Shown here: positions 1 through 11,879 of the stretch, piece by piece
How the letters are laid out: each line of letters begins with the position of its first letter
How positions within the stretch are numbered: the first letter of the stretch is position 1
From: Prosapia bicincta
Taxonomy: Eukaryota; Arthropoda; Insecta; Hemiptera; Cercopidae
DNA length: 64,000 nucleotides
NCBI GenBank assembly: GCA_036971475.1
Contig: JBAIZL010000008.1
Location: 36,414,690-36,478,689, forward strand
Direction: 5' to 3'
Program-made: the position numbers and the translations under genes
The notes under the pieces: generated by a model
What the model was told of the DNA's origin: nothing
Seen by the model: the letters and a program-made list of their open reading frames with translations, nothing else
Databases searched by the model: none

Positions 1-235
1 TTGTGTTGTACATCTTGAGGTTTTTCTTATAAATTACACTTTTGGGATCAACCTGGCAAAAAAAGCACTACTTTTGCTACTTTGATATTTTTCAGCAGAT
101 GTGTTTTGCACTAGCTCAGTGCATTGTCTGTGACTCAGTATTGAACAATGCATTGACCTAGTGTGAAAGGCGTCTGCTGAAAAACATCAGTAATTAGCGG
201 TTTTTTTGCCAAGTTGATACTTAAAGTATAATTTA
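1..235 (+). mobile_element. PLE-terminal foldback, family D copy 1
   Basis: An imperfect palindrome whose outer arms lie around 85-105 and 176-196. A diverged second copy is at 59515-59735 and a shorter one at 4970-5070. The 4970 copy directly follows a degenerate GIY-YIG reading frame, so I infer that this repeat is the 3' terminal part of a Penelope-like element. Short open frames here are not coding. Confidence 0.55.
136..179 (+). ncRNA. Hammerhead-like junction motif, family D copy 1
   Basis: Stem I is CAGUA pairing with UGCUG. The linker is UUGAACAAU. Stem II is GCAUU with AGUGU around a five-base loop, followed by GAAA, then GGCGU and C before the stem I return. The layout is that of a minimal hammerhead, but the linker is not CUGANGA, so cleavage is not predicted. 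Assigning it a function is inference. Confidence 0.3.
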
Positions 236-439
236 TAAAGTATTTATTATGTACAAAAATTATATTAAGTAAATTAAATACTTTATATTTGTGTGTATTA
301 TTGTTTAATACAGAATAAAACATTGATTTATGGTTGAAAAAATTGATAGAAAATATAACATTGTAATTGATCCCTTGTCCCAGGTACTGAAAGGTAATCT
401 ACTCAACATTATCAAAATAAATACTGTCCACTGTGCAAG

Positions 440-700
440 CTGTATACAAATAAACAATGTATCTAAGGTAATTATTTAGAGAAATAAGTTGAAACAACTT
501 ATTATGATAAAGCATTTCGAAACTGTCATTACATTGACAAAGCCAACCTAACATGATGATACTCCAAAGTAGGTTAGGCTTTGTCATGAAATGGCAGTTC
601 TGAAAGTCGTCAGTAAAGTAAATAGCTCTTTAAATAATTACTTATGGTTTAATCATTGAATCAAGATGACTACAACAACCAACTTTAAAATAATATATAC
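440..700. mobile_element. PLE-terminal foldback, family B copy
   Basis: Two inverted arms face each other around 545-575, sharing the words GACAAAGCCAACC and its reverse complement. The flank after 650, with its run 'gatgactacaacaacc', recurs beside the family B copies at 17.1-19.3 kb. Those copies carry PLE C-terminal coding remnants, so this is read as a pair of PLE 3' ends in opposite orientation. No gene is seen. Confidence 0.45.
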
Positions 701-761
701 TTTAATTTTTGGAGGAATTAGTATAAATTAGCCTGTTGCTTACAACACTTACTGCTTACTT

Positions 762-1446
762 CTACGCACAGGCATCCAACTTCAAGAGTAGCAGATAGCC
801 TGATGTCCACGCTATATTATCCTTACCAGCCCCCAGTGTTTCTTGTTCTTGCGAATTTCTTGCCAAGGCTCTCAGGAAATCCCTCATTGGTATGGGGTAC
901 GTGCAGTCGAACAAAATGTGCTTTACATTTTCATCTTCATTTTTACAAAGTGCACAGATTGAAAAAATCAAATGGTTAAATCTGGATAAATATTCCTCCA
1001 TCAATAGATGACAAGATCGTGCTAGAGCTGCAAAAGCCGCAATCGGACGTAAAACTTATCTGAATTTTTCTACATTCAGTGATTCAGCCTGAAATTGAAA
1101 AAGGTGACGACCTGTGGCCTTTTCTCTCCAAGACTCAGTCCTATATTTACAGAAGCATTTATTTGCCAAGATTTTACAATACACGAGTGGATACTTGGCT
1201 TTAAATGTTGGATACATATGGGGCGCAGCTTTAGCTGTTTCATCAGCCCTCTTGTTCCCTGGTATTCCAGAATACGCTGAGTACCCATTGAAGAATTATG
1301 CCCTTCCCCATGTCCTTCAGGTAGTTTACAAATTTTCTTATTTCCGCAATGGGAAAGGAGTAATCCTCTGTGGATAAATTTAAGAGAACCTGGAGGGCAG
1401 ATCTGGAGTCAGTGAATATGCATATTTTCTCCCCCTTTGTTTCCAA
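762..1446 (-). pseudogene. LINE fragment: RNase H and C-terminal cysteine domain
   Basis: Read on the minus strand, 1446-1243 encodes an RNase H segment with the catalytic-type TDSRSAL motif followed by an ILQWV-like strand. Then 1004-762 encodes a C-x2-C-x8-H-x4-C cluster ending in HILFDC. This order, RNase H then a cysteine motif near the C terminus, is usual for LINE polymerases of the I/R1/jockey group. The frame shifts at least twice between the two parts and the reverse transcriptase core is absent, so this is a 5'-truncated dead copy. The exact clade is uncertain. Confidence 0.7.
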
Positions 1447-1475
1447 TCAGGTGAGCTGGTTGGTCCTCATCCTGT

Positions 1476-1795
1476 TCCTGGCTAGCTGTATTAGCAGTCA
1501 TAGCAGTAGCTGGCTAGCTCTATTAGCAGTCATAGCAGTAGCTGGCTAGCTGTATTAGCAGTCATAGCAGTAGCTGGCTAGCTGTATTAGCAGTCATAGC
1601 AGTAGCTGGCTAGCTGTATTAGCAGTCATAGCAGTAGCTGGCTAGCTGTATTAGCAGTCATAGCAGTAGCTGGCTAGCTGTATTAGCAGTCATAGCAGTA
1701 GCTGGCTAGCTGTATTAGCAGTCATAGCAGTAGCTGGCTAGCTGTCATAGCAGTCATAGCAGTAGCTGGCTAGCTGTATTAGCAGTCATAGCAGA
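1476..1795. repeat. 32-bp tandem repeat, about ten copies
   Basis: A 32-bp unit containing GCTGGCTAGC and AGCAGTCATAGCAG repeats almost without change. One unit near 1741 has GTCATAG in place of GTATTAG, and one near 1519 has CTATTAG. It follows the LINE fragment directly. It is a minisatellite with no sign of coding. Confidence 0.95.
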
Positions 1796-2358
1796 GATAT
1801 ATTGTTTACAACAAAAACAAGTAACTTAACTCTTGTTACTTTGAATAATTGTTAGTGATTTCTTACCTGCAATTTTACAATATATCCTCTTACGATAAAT
1901 GTAGAGGTACTCTTCATATTGATGTAGTAAATATCTGTAATCATTCAACACAGTTTATTGCTTCTACAGTTTGAAACTTCTACTTTATTTTGAAAGCAAA
2001 TATGAAAGATATAAGTAATTGTCCAATCACCATTATAATTGAATTGTACTAGTAAAGTTGAGTATTTGAAAATCTGTGATATTAAGTAAGTTATGTACAG
2101 TTAATAATTTGAATAATGTTGGGCTAGTAGTTGATTTTTGTAAACAGATTTTTAAATAAAGTCTCGTGATTTTTATATTTTTACAAAAATAATCAATTAA
2201 TAATAATACAAACAGTTTTTATAATATCATTTATGAGATATTTTGTTTGTAGATATTATTTTTTTTAGATGCTAAAAAGCAGAATTTTATAATATTAGAT
2301 ATATTTTTTTTTATTATTTGTAGAATTTAATCACTATTTTATCACTTACATCGTTTAG
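1796..2358. other. AT-rich DNA without recognised features
   Basis: Very AT-rich sequence leading to the splice acceptor of gene 1. I looked here for a first exon resembling those of gene 2 (signal peptide, then an N-I-S/T-D-A motif and a phase-0 donor) and found none. Confidence 0.5.
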
Positions 2359-5300
2359 ACAAAAACATACACAACTACGCCCCCTGAATCATCTGACCAA
2401 CAATCATCTGAAAAAGGAAATCCATATTTTCCCAGTGTCCTGCCAAAGTTACATTATGATGCAGAAAAAAACCTAATTTTAGTCTTAACCTGTATTAGAG
2501 GGATGAAGAACAGACTCGTAGGTGAGTATAATATAAATATGCTTATTGAAATCATTTTTAATTACCTAGGTGTGTTAAAGCACTGTAGGTAATTTAGATT
2601 TGTATGTTTTACTAGAGGCTTTATTTATAAGTGCTGGTTGGTGTATGATTCAGTGAAATTATTATTTTCCCATATGCTTAATTATGTGTGTGAAATTTGA
2701 TATGTAGATTAGATTTCATACAAATTCATGAAGGCATTTGCTTGCTTTCCAATTTTTTTTTATAACATTTATTAAAACTGTTATCTCTCCCTCTCTATCC
2801 CCAATTTCTTCTGTCACGGTAATGCCTCTGCTAGGTTTCTTTCAGTCATCACTTCCTAGATGCCATCACTCCAACTTATTTGTGGCCATCTTCTTTTCTC
2901 AAGGCAATCGACTCTGGTACCTTTGAAGCCACCTGTCTTTTACCATCCTCTTTACATGTCCAAACCAAGGTAATTGCCTTCCCTCTATCTCCTTCCTTAA
3001 ACTTTTTACCATTTCCATTCTGTTGAAAATTTGTTTACTTCTGACCTTTCCAATCTCGATTTACCACAGCTTCGTTGTAAAAAGTCCATTTCCATTGTCA
3101 TCAGTTATTAGCTTTGGTAACATCCATACTCAATACCTTCTAATAAGTCTACCAGATCCATTTCTTGAAATTTAACTTCAATATTTAATAATTTGGTTGT
3201 GGTATATTGGCGCAAAAGGAAGTTGTAGGCTATACTATTGCCCTATAATTACAACCTTTTTCTTGGTGTTTTAAGGTTGACAACACAATAAGGCTATTAT
3301 CATCCTATGAGAAAGGATGGTCCATCATAGTTAGGGCCATAAACTGTTCATATCATATCTTCAGGCTTGCAACACTGAGGTACCTATTCTCTATTAGAGA
3401 CATAGGGAGGTACCACCAACTACACTCCCATGAGGAAATGAGAATAATGAATGGTGTATGGAATGTAGGTAGGATTAAGGAAAGGATTGGTTGAACCTAT
3501 AGTATGGATAGTGACACGAAATTCTTTGGTAGTTATAAGACAAATTTAATTAGCATGATTAGTTCTGGTTATATGAAGTATCTCATCTCTCAACTGGATT
3601 TATAGAGATTATTTGCTAAAGGTATTAGGTTCCCAATGAAAGGTCTTACTAGACTTTAGAGAGAGGATCATCTTATAAACATAGAAATCTCCATCAAAAA
3701 AAAAAAAAATGTCTGCATTTACAATTCCATCCACCAATCATAAAAAAGGGGGTTTAACAAGTACATAGAATGCAGTACTGTAGCTCTTTATTTCCAACTT
3801 ATTGTTTATTCCAGGGAACTGGTATACTTTTAGGATTAGTAAGTGTAAATGGATTACTAATTAGTAATTGTACAACTGTATGGGCATACTGAACATATTC
3901 AATGCATGTCAGAACTTATGGGTCACTCGCAACACAAATTATATAATAAAAAATAAGTTAATAATTGACAGTAAGATTTTAAGATATTCAATAATTTTCC
4001 TATTAAATAGTTATTAAAGCATATAATCCTGCTTGAAAATGAAAAAAAAATTAAAAGAACAATAACAAACAATTTTCTTATAATTTTAATTAATTTTGTT
4101 GTTAGTAAAATTAATAAATAATGCATAAAACAATGAAGGAAAGAGAAAATTATCAGCGTACAGTTTTTCCATTAGATAATTCTATTATTGTACAAAAACT
4201 GTGCGTACAAATATAATTACATTTTTCAAGAATGTTTTAACAATTCTTTTAAAATTGTGTTCATTATCAACAGATCTGAAAATAAACAATTGGAAAATGA
4301 AATGTTTATACAGGTCAACTTAAATATACTAAACTCGTTTTTACTCTGTGTTTGATAATCACAAAACAGTAACTTAAAACTAGATTTTAAATCAATATCT
4401 ATGTTTGTAATTTTAAAGATTGTTAGAATCTATTATGATAGACAACATAATATGCAAGAAAACAACACACACACCACAAAAACGACAATAAAATACAAAA
4501 ACAAAAGTACTTTAACATATTACCATAACACATCACAAAAAATAGCTTCATCATTCCGAAAACTCAATGTCGCCTCTAAAATATCCAACAACCAAAAAAC
4601 ACTACAGAACAAACACAATAAAACAGGAATATACAAGATCACATATAACGACTGCTCTAGCTTCTACATAGACCACTCAGGCAGAATTCACCATACAATA
4701 CAAGGAACAACCAAAATAAAATTTGCTGTTATACATATACATAACACGCATACATTGACATGAATCTAAAAATTTTACTTGTTATCAAGAAAAGCAATAA
4801 ACTGAATACAACAGAAAACTTTGTAATATACAAACACTACAAAAACCGACCACAACACATTCTAAATGATAAATCACATTTACAATCAAACACCATATAC
4901 AAACACTTATTTACCGCTATATCAACACATCACAGAACACCATAACACCACAGATTGATAATAATACAACACACCTGAGCAATAGCATTGTCTGTGATTC
5001 ACAGCATTGAACAATACACTGGTCTAGTAGCAAAAACATCTGCAATGGTTTTTTGCTTAGTGGTATCAATAAGTATACACAATAAACATGTTGTTTACAT
5101 TTATAAAAATTGTAGAGTTTATATTAACTTTGTACTTATAATGTAATCATACATTAATGTTTAATATATAATAATGTAAATTATTATATTGTTCTTAAAG
5201 ATGGTGGAGATGGAAGATTAATTGTTAAAATTTTAGCACCAGATTACATCGAAGCATTTGATGCTGAAATTAGCAGATTTTTATCTTCGGTGTTACAAGT

Positions 5301-6215
5301 TTCAAGATTGGATATTTTTGTAACAAAGGTATTTAACAGTATATATTATTAACTATCCATCTATCTAACTCTCAGTTCTGACCTCTTGTGGATAAGTGTT
5401 GTGGAAAACCCCCAGCACATTGAAATCTCTGATAGATCTAATTATTCCGAATAACTGTTCAGTATTTTTGATTTAGGTTCAGGGACTCGTCTGATGGATT
5501 TTAAGCACTCAATCAGATTTAGTTTAGTATTTATAACAACCAGGTTGCCCCTGCATAATGTAGATACATATTCTCGTTCTGTAGATAGTGCACATTAACA
5601 CCAATAATCTTATTGGTTTTTCACACAAAAAAAAAGAAAAGAAAATGGTGCTCATTGGGGGCGTTTAAGATGAGGTTACTCCCTCCAGATTATGAAGTTA
5701 CTTTTTATTGTAACTAGCAAAAAAATCACATGCAATTGGCTACATCTCATATTATACAAAAAGCTCATAAAGAAATTCAAATGTTATATTTTCATGATAG
5801 GTTAACATAAAAACGAGTTGACAGTAATCTGAGAGCTGTTATATATATTTTTAGGTTAGTTTTGGTTGGTAAAGATTATTTAGATTTTTTGGTCTAGGAG
5901 ACTGACAGACTTACCTTGGTAAGAGTCCACTCTGTAGTCTTGAAATAGAAACACATAAAAGCATTTAAATAATGATATATTTCAACCACACAGTGGTCTT
6001 TGTCAATCAAAGAAAAAACAAAAAGAAATATGAGAGAATAAAAAAAAAAAAACCATTCTCTCATATTTCTTTTTGTTTTCTCTTTGATTGACAAAGACCA
6101 CTGTGTGGTTGAAATATATCATTGGTTAAGTGCTTTTATGTGTTTCTATTTCAAGACTACAGAGTGGACTCTTACCAAGGTAAGTCTGTCAGTCTCCTAG
6201 TCCAAAAAATCTATT

Positions 6216-6274
<59 letters not shown>

Positions 6275-6583
6275 TTGATATTTAACGTTATCCATTGTTT
6301 TTCCGTTGCACTGACTTTATGAAGTTAATATATTACTAAGTAAGTAATTTAATCCACCATTAAGTGCAATAATTTTACCTTGTGTGATGAGGCACCTTTC
6401 GGTCAATTGACCATTGTCGAATCACTGATTACTTTTTTTCAATTTTTCTGGTGTGGATGTTCGGTCCGTGGTGTTGGTAGAGTGATTCGACAATGGTCAA
6501 TTGACCGAAAGGTGCCTCATCACTCAAGGTAAAATTATTGCACTTAATGGTGGATTAAATTACTTACTTAGTAATATATTAAC

Positions 6584-6643
<60 letters not shown>

Positions 6644-7024
6644 GGTTAGTTTTGGTTGGTAAAGATTATTTAGATTTTTTGGACTAGGAGACTGACAGAC
6701 TTACCTTGGTAAGAGTCCATTCTGTAGTCTTGAAATAGAAACACATAAAAGCACTTAAACAATGATATATTTCAACCACACCGTAGTCTTTGTCAATCGA
6801 AGAGAAAACACAAAAAGAAATATGAGAGAATGAAATAAAATCTCGTTCTGAAAATAAAATTTTATTTCATTCTCTCATATTTCTTTTTGTGTTTTCTCTT
6901 CGATTGACAAAGACCACTGTGTGGTTGAAATATATCATTGTTTAAGTGCTTTTATGTGTTTCTATTTCAAGACTACAGAGTGGACTCTTACCAAGGTAAG
7001 TCTGTCAGTCTCCTAGTCCAAAAA

Positions 7025-7091
<67 letters not shown>

Positions 7092-10000
7092 GTTAATATA
7101 TTACTATTGTAAGTAATTTTATCCACCATTAAGTGCAATGATTTTACCTTGTGTGATGAGGCGCCTTTCGGTCACTTGACCATTGTCGAATCACTGATTA
7201 CTTTTTTTCAATTTTTCTGTTGTGGATGTTCGGTCCGTGGTGTTGGTACTTGTTGATGTCATATACGATTCCTCTTAAATCTCGTGTATAATGTTTTCGA
7301 ATAGTATGTCTTCTGTATATGTTGTTTGTAGATTCATTAAATTGTTGTGTATGTTTTTATAAATGTGGTATTTTTCTAGTGAGTTTAGTTCTATTGGGTT
7401 ATTATTTATTTCAAGTATGGTTAGGTTATTTTCGTAATTTGTTATTTCATGTTTATGTGATATTAGGTGTGCTGCAACATTTGATACTTTTGAATTTTTG
7501 TTTTTGAATGCTCTATAATGTTCTTCAAATCTTATTTTAAATGATCTGGTTGTTTTCCCTATGTAAAATGCGTTACAGTTGTTACATGTAATTTTGTAAA
7601 TTCCTGATAGGTTATGTTTTTCTGAATTTGTTTTGTGGTTTGTGTTATTAAGATATTTTATTATTTTGTTGTTTGGTTTGTATGTTGGAGTGTAGTATTC
7701 TTTATTATATATATTTTTTATTTTTTCTATTTTGTTATTGGTGTATTTATATTTTAGGTAGATTTTTTTATTTTTATTATTTTTGTGTTCCGGTTGTAGT
7801 GTTGTGTTGAGGTTAGGTTTTTTAGTGAATTTATTGTATATATTTTTTATAATGTTTTTGTTGTATCCATTTTCTATTGCTATTTTTGTAATGTTATCTA
7901 ATTCTTCATTTAATTTTTGTTTGTTAACCTGTGTGTATTTTATTGCTTTATTCATCATGTTACTGTAAGTGTTAATTTTGTGTGTCCAGGGGTGGTTAGA
8001 TTTGTAGTGTACTGTGGTATTGTTGGAAGTAGGTTTCCTGTATACTGTAGTTTCTATTTTATTATCATTTATATTTAATGTAATGTCGAGATAGTTGATT
8101 GTTCTATTGGTTTCTGTTTCGACGGTGAATTGTATGTTTTCGTTTTATGTATTTAGTTTGTTTAGTATTATTATGTGTTCGTTGTGAATGGTAGGTTGGT
8201 ATATTACAAGTATATCGTCTATGTAACTTGTCCATTATTATTTGTTCAAAGTGTTGTAAATATATTTCTGATATGACTGATGATATGGGTGATCCCATGG
8301 AGAGTCCAGTTGTTTGTTTATAATATTTATTGTTAAATTGGAAGTAATTTTGGTTACATATGTGTTTGGTTAGCGTAATGATACTATCTATTGTGTTTCT
8401 TTTTTCGTTATTGTGTATTAGTTTGTTTTTTATTATTTCTATGGTTTCTTCTATTGGAATGCTAGGGTACATGTTAGTTATGTTATAACTTATTATTTTT
8501 GTGTTGCTGTTTGTTTTTATGTTTTTTTAAATTTTATTAATTAATTCATATTCATTTTTTATATTGTATGTGTTTTTGATATGTATTTTAGATCTTATTA
8601 TTTTGTCTAGTATTTTTGCGATTATGTAAGATGGTGCTGTTGTGAAATTTATTAGTGGTCTAAAAGGTGTGTCCGGTTTGTGAATTTTAGGTATGCCTGT
8701 TAATATTGGTGGGCATGGTTTGAATGGGTTTAGTCTTGTGTGGTATTTTAATTTATTGTTATAGTTTAGGGTGTTTCGGTGCGTGACTATTAGGTTTTTT
8801 ATTGCAATAAGGTATTTGTTAGTTGGGTCTGGGATTTGTTCGTATTTATTTTCTTTTATGTAGTTAGTCTTTGAATTGATGTATTTGGTATTTTCTATTA
8901 TTACTGGTGTATTTGTTTTGTCGGATTTTAATATTATGTAGTCATTGTTTTCTAGTTTTTCTCTGAGTTTTATAATTTCTTTTTTATTTATATATTGTTT
9001 CCTTTTTATTAGGTTAATTTTATTATTAATATTGTTTCTTATATGTTCAGTATTTTGGTGGGTAAACAAACAACTGGACTCCCCATGGGATCACCCATAT
9101 CATCAGTCATGTCAGAAATATATTTACAACACTTTGAACAAATATAATTAAACCTATACTAAACCCACATAATATTTCACTATGGACAAGGTACGTAGAC
9201 GATATACTTGTAATATACCAACCTACCATTCACAACGAACACATCATAATATTAAACAAACTAAATACATACAACGAAAACATACAATTCACCGTTGAAA
9301 CAGAAACCAATAGAACAATCAACTATCTCGACATTACATTAAATATAAATGATAATAAAATAGAAACTACAGTATACAGAAAACCTACTTCCAACAATAC
9401 CACAGTACACTACAAATCTAACCACCCCTGGACACACAAAATTAACACTTACAGTAACATGATAAATAAAGCAATAAAATACACACAGGTTAACAAACAA
9501 AAATTAAATGGAGAATTAGATAACATTACAAAAATAGCAATAGAAAATGGATACAACAAAAACATTATAAAAAATATATACAATAAATTCACTAAAAAAC
9601 CTAACCTCAACACAACACTACAACCGGAATACAAAAATAATAAAAATAAAAAAATCTACCTAAAATATAAATACACCAATAACAAAATAGAAAAAATAAA
9701 AAATATATATATAATAAAGAATACTACACTCCAACATACAAACCAAACAACAAAATAATAAAATATCTTAATAACACAAACCACAAAACAAATTCAGAAA
9801 AACATAACCTATCAGGAATTTACAAAATTACATGTGACAACTGTAACGCATTTTACATAGGAAAAACAACCAGATCATTTAAAATAAGATATGAAGAACA
9901 TTATAGAGCGTTCAAAAACAAAAACCAACAAGTACCAACACCACGGACCGAACATCCACACCAGAAAAATTGAGAAAAGTAATCAGTGATTCGACAATGG

Positions 10001-11434
10001 TCAAGTGACCGAAAGGCGCCTCATCAAACAAGGTAAAATCATTGCACTTAATGGTGGATAAAATTACTTATAATAGTGTAACGTTCTGGCCCTTTTACCT
10101 CGGTAAGTTATTATTTTCTATTGTAATGTGATTTTAATTTGTTGCTGATTACCAACATAATTAACTTTACTTACCAGGGCTTCTAGTTCTAACGTTACAG
10201 CTCAGGCAAGTACTGTCTGTCTGCAACAGTCTTCATTTCTTGAAGCTAGAACTAGGTAACTTGTGAAATAAGAATTGAAAGTTTTAAAATACAAAGTTAA
10301 ACAATTTATTAATCAATGACAAATTACAAAAGAACAAATGACACCAATCTGTCGAGTAATTAACTTTTAATTACTGCTAACTATTCCATACATATTTTAA
10401 TTACTTGTTAACTTTTCAAATTTACATATATCAAGAAGGTAGTAACTTAAGTTTTCTGATTTAATTTTAGAAATGAATATTCAAAAGACAATTTCTACCG
10501 TTCATGTGTTAATCGTTTATCATTTAAAATTCAAGTTAGTTAACATTAAAACACATTTTCTTTACTATTATCTAAAACGTACCTGGTTGTGCACATTACT
10601 TGTAAAACACTACACACATATCATTAAACATTGCACATTGCTTTTGTACACTAATCACTGCACATCGCTCTTGGAATCAGCGCTCTTAAACAAAGATAAT
10701 ATAATTTTTTTACTTATTTGAAACACATATATAACCGCTTCTGAATTCTTCTTTAGTTGCGTTAATAAAATTTTGTACCAGCCTAGACATCTTAAATTTT
10801 GAATACTGGAAGCTTACAAATTTTTAAGTTATGTCCGAAAATGCCATCGCGTCCGTCTTGTTCAAAGACTTTTAGTGAAGTGGGGTCGTTGCAAGGACGC
10901 GCTAACTGAAATTTTCAAACAAACTCCCACCCTTATTTATATATATGAATATTCTGATTGGTTCACAGGTATCGCCTCATGCTTACGTCACATGGGGTGA
11001 TGTGCTTAATTACCTTAAGTTACTAACTCGTACGATATTTTTCAATTTCGCCCGCGAGGAGCGCTTATTACCTACGCTAGATTCACAATGTGCACCAAGA
11101 AAACAAAAAATTTCTTTTATATTGGGACGATATAAGTATTAAATAAAAATTAAATATATAAATGAATTTATATGTAATACCTTATTTTTAAGAGTGTTAC
11201 AATAGTAATATATTAACTTCATAAAGTCAGTGCAACGGAAAAACAATGGATAACGTAAAATATATATATATATGAAGTTGATATATTACTATTGTAAATA
11301 TTTTTATTCACCACTAAGTGCAATAATTTTACTTTGTTGCGATGAGGCACCTTTCGGTCACTTGATTATTGGAAAAACCATTGGACCATTGGCCATTGGA
11401 CCAATGGAAAAATAATGGACAACGTAAAATATCA

Positions 11435-11480
<46 letters not shown>

Positions 11481-11586
11481 TAACTTCAAAAAGTTCATAA
11501 TCAAGATGTATTTTATTCAACATTTACAATTTTGCTGAAGCTTTTCGCCGGTGTACAGTTCCAGCATTCTCAAAGACTTAGTCCTT

Positions 11587-11682
<96 letters not shown>

Positions 11683-11819
11683 TCGTATATAGTTAATATA
11701 TTAGTATTGTAAGTAATTTTATCCACCATTAAGTGCAATAATTTTGGTGGATAAAATATTGCAATAAAATTATTGCACTTAATGGTGGATAAAATTACTT
11801 ACAATAGTAATATATTAAC

Positions 11820-11879
<60 letters not shown>

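Larger units (their letters stand above)
7089..9069 (-). mobile_element. Penelope-like element copy P1, 5'-truncated
   Basis: Minus-strand element containing reverse transcriptase and GIY-YIG endonuclease remnants in the usual PLE order, then a terminal region (7089-7270) with a family A junction motif, ending at an AT repeat. It abuts a plus-strand copy of the same family (P2) at about 9064, head to head. It is inserted in the last intron of gene 1, antisense to it. Confidence 0.85.
9064..10072 (+). mobile_element. Penelope-like element copy P2, truncated and deleted
   Basis: Starts abruptly inside reverse transcriptase motif B and continues through motif C, thumb, linker and GIY-YIG. It then jumps at about 9928 to the same terminal sequence that follows the P1 stop codon, so about 190 bp are deleted. 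It closely matches P1 over the shared part. Its 3' end is interrupted by a solo LTR (10077-11201) and resumes at 11206. Confidence 0.85.

Noticed and set aside
10945..11142. Open frames inside 10473-11142
   Set aside because: They lie inside the solo LTR and have no similarity to known proteins.
11517..11738. Open frame rich in Tyr and Ile across an AT repeat
   Set aside because: Translation of (AT)n; also at 30167-30367 and 30583-30765.
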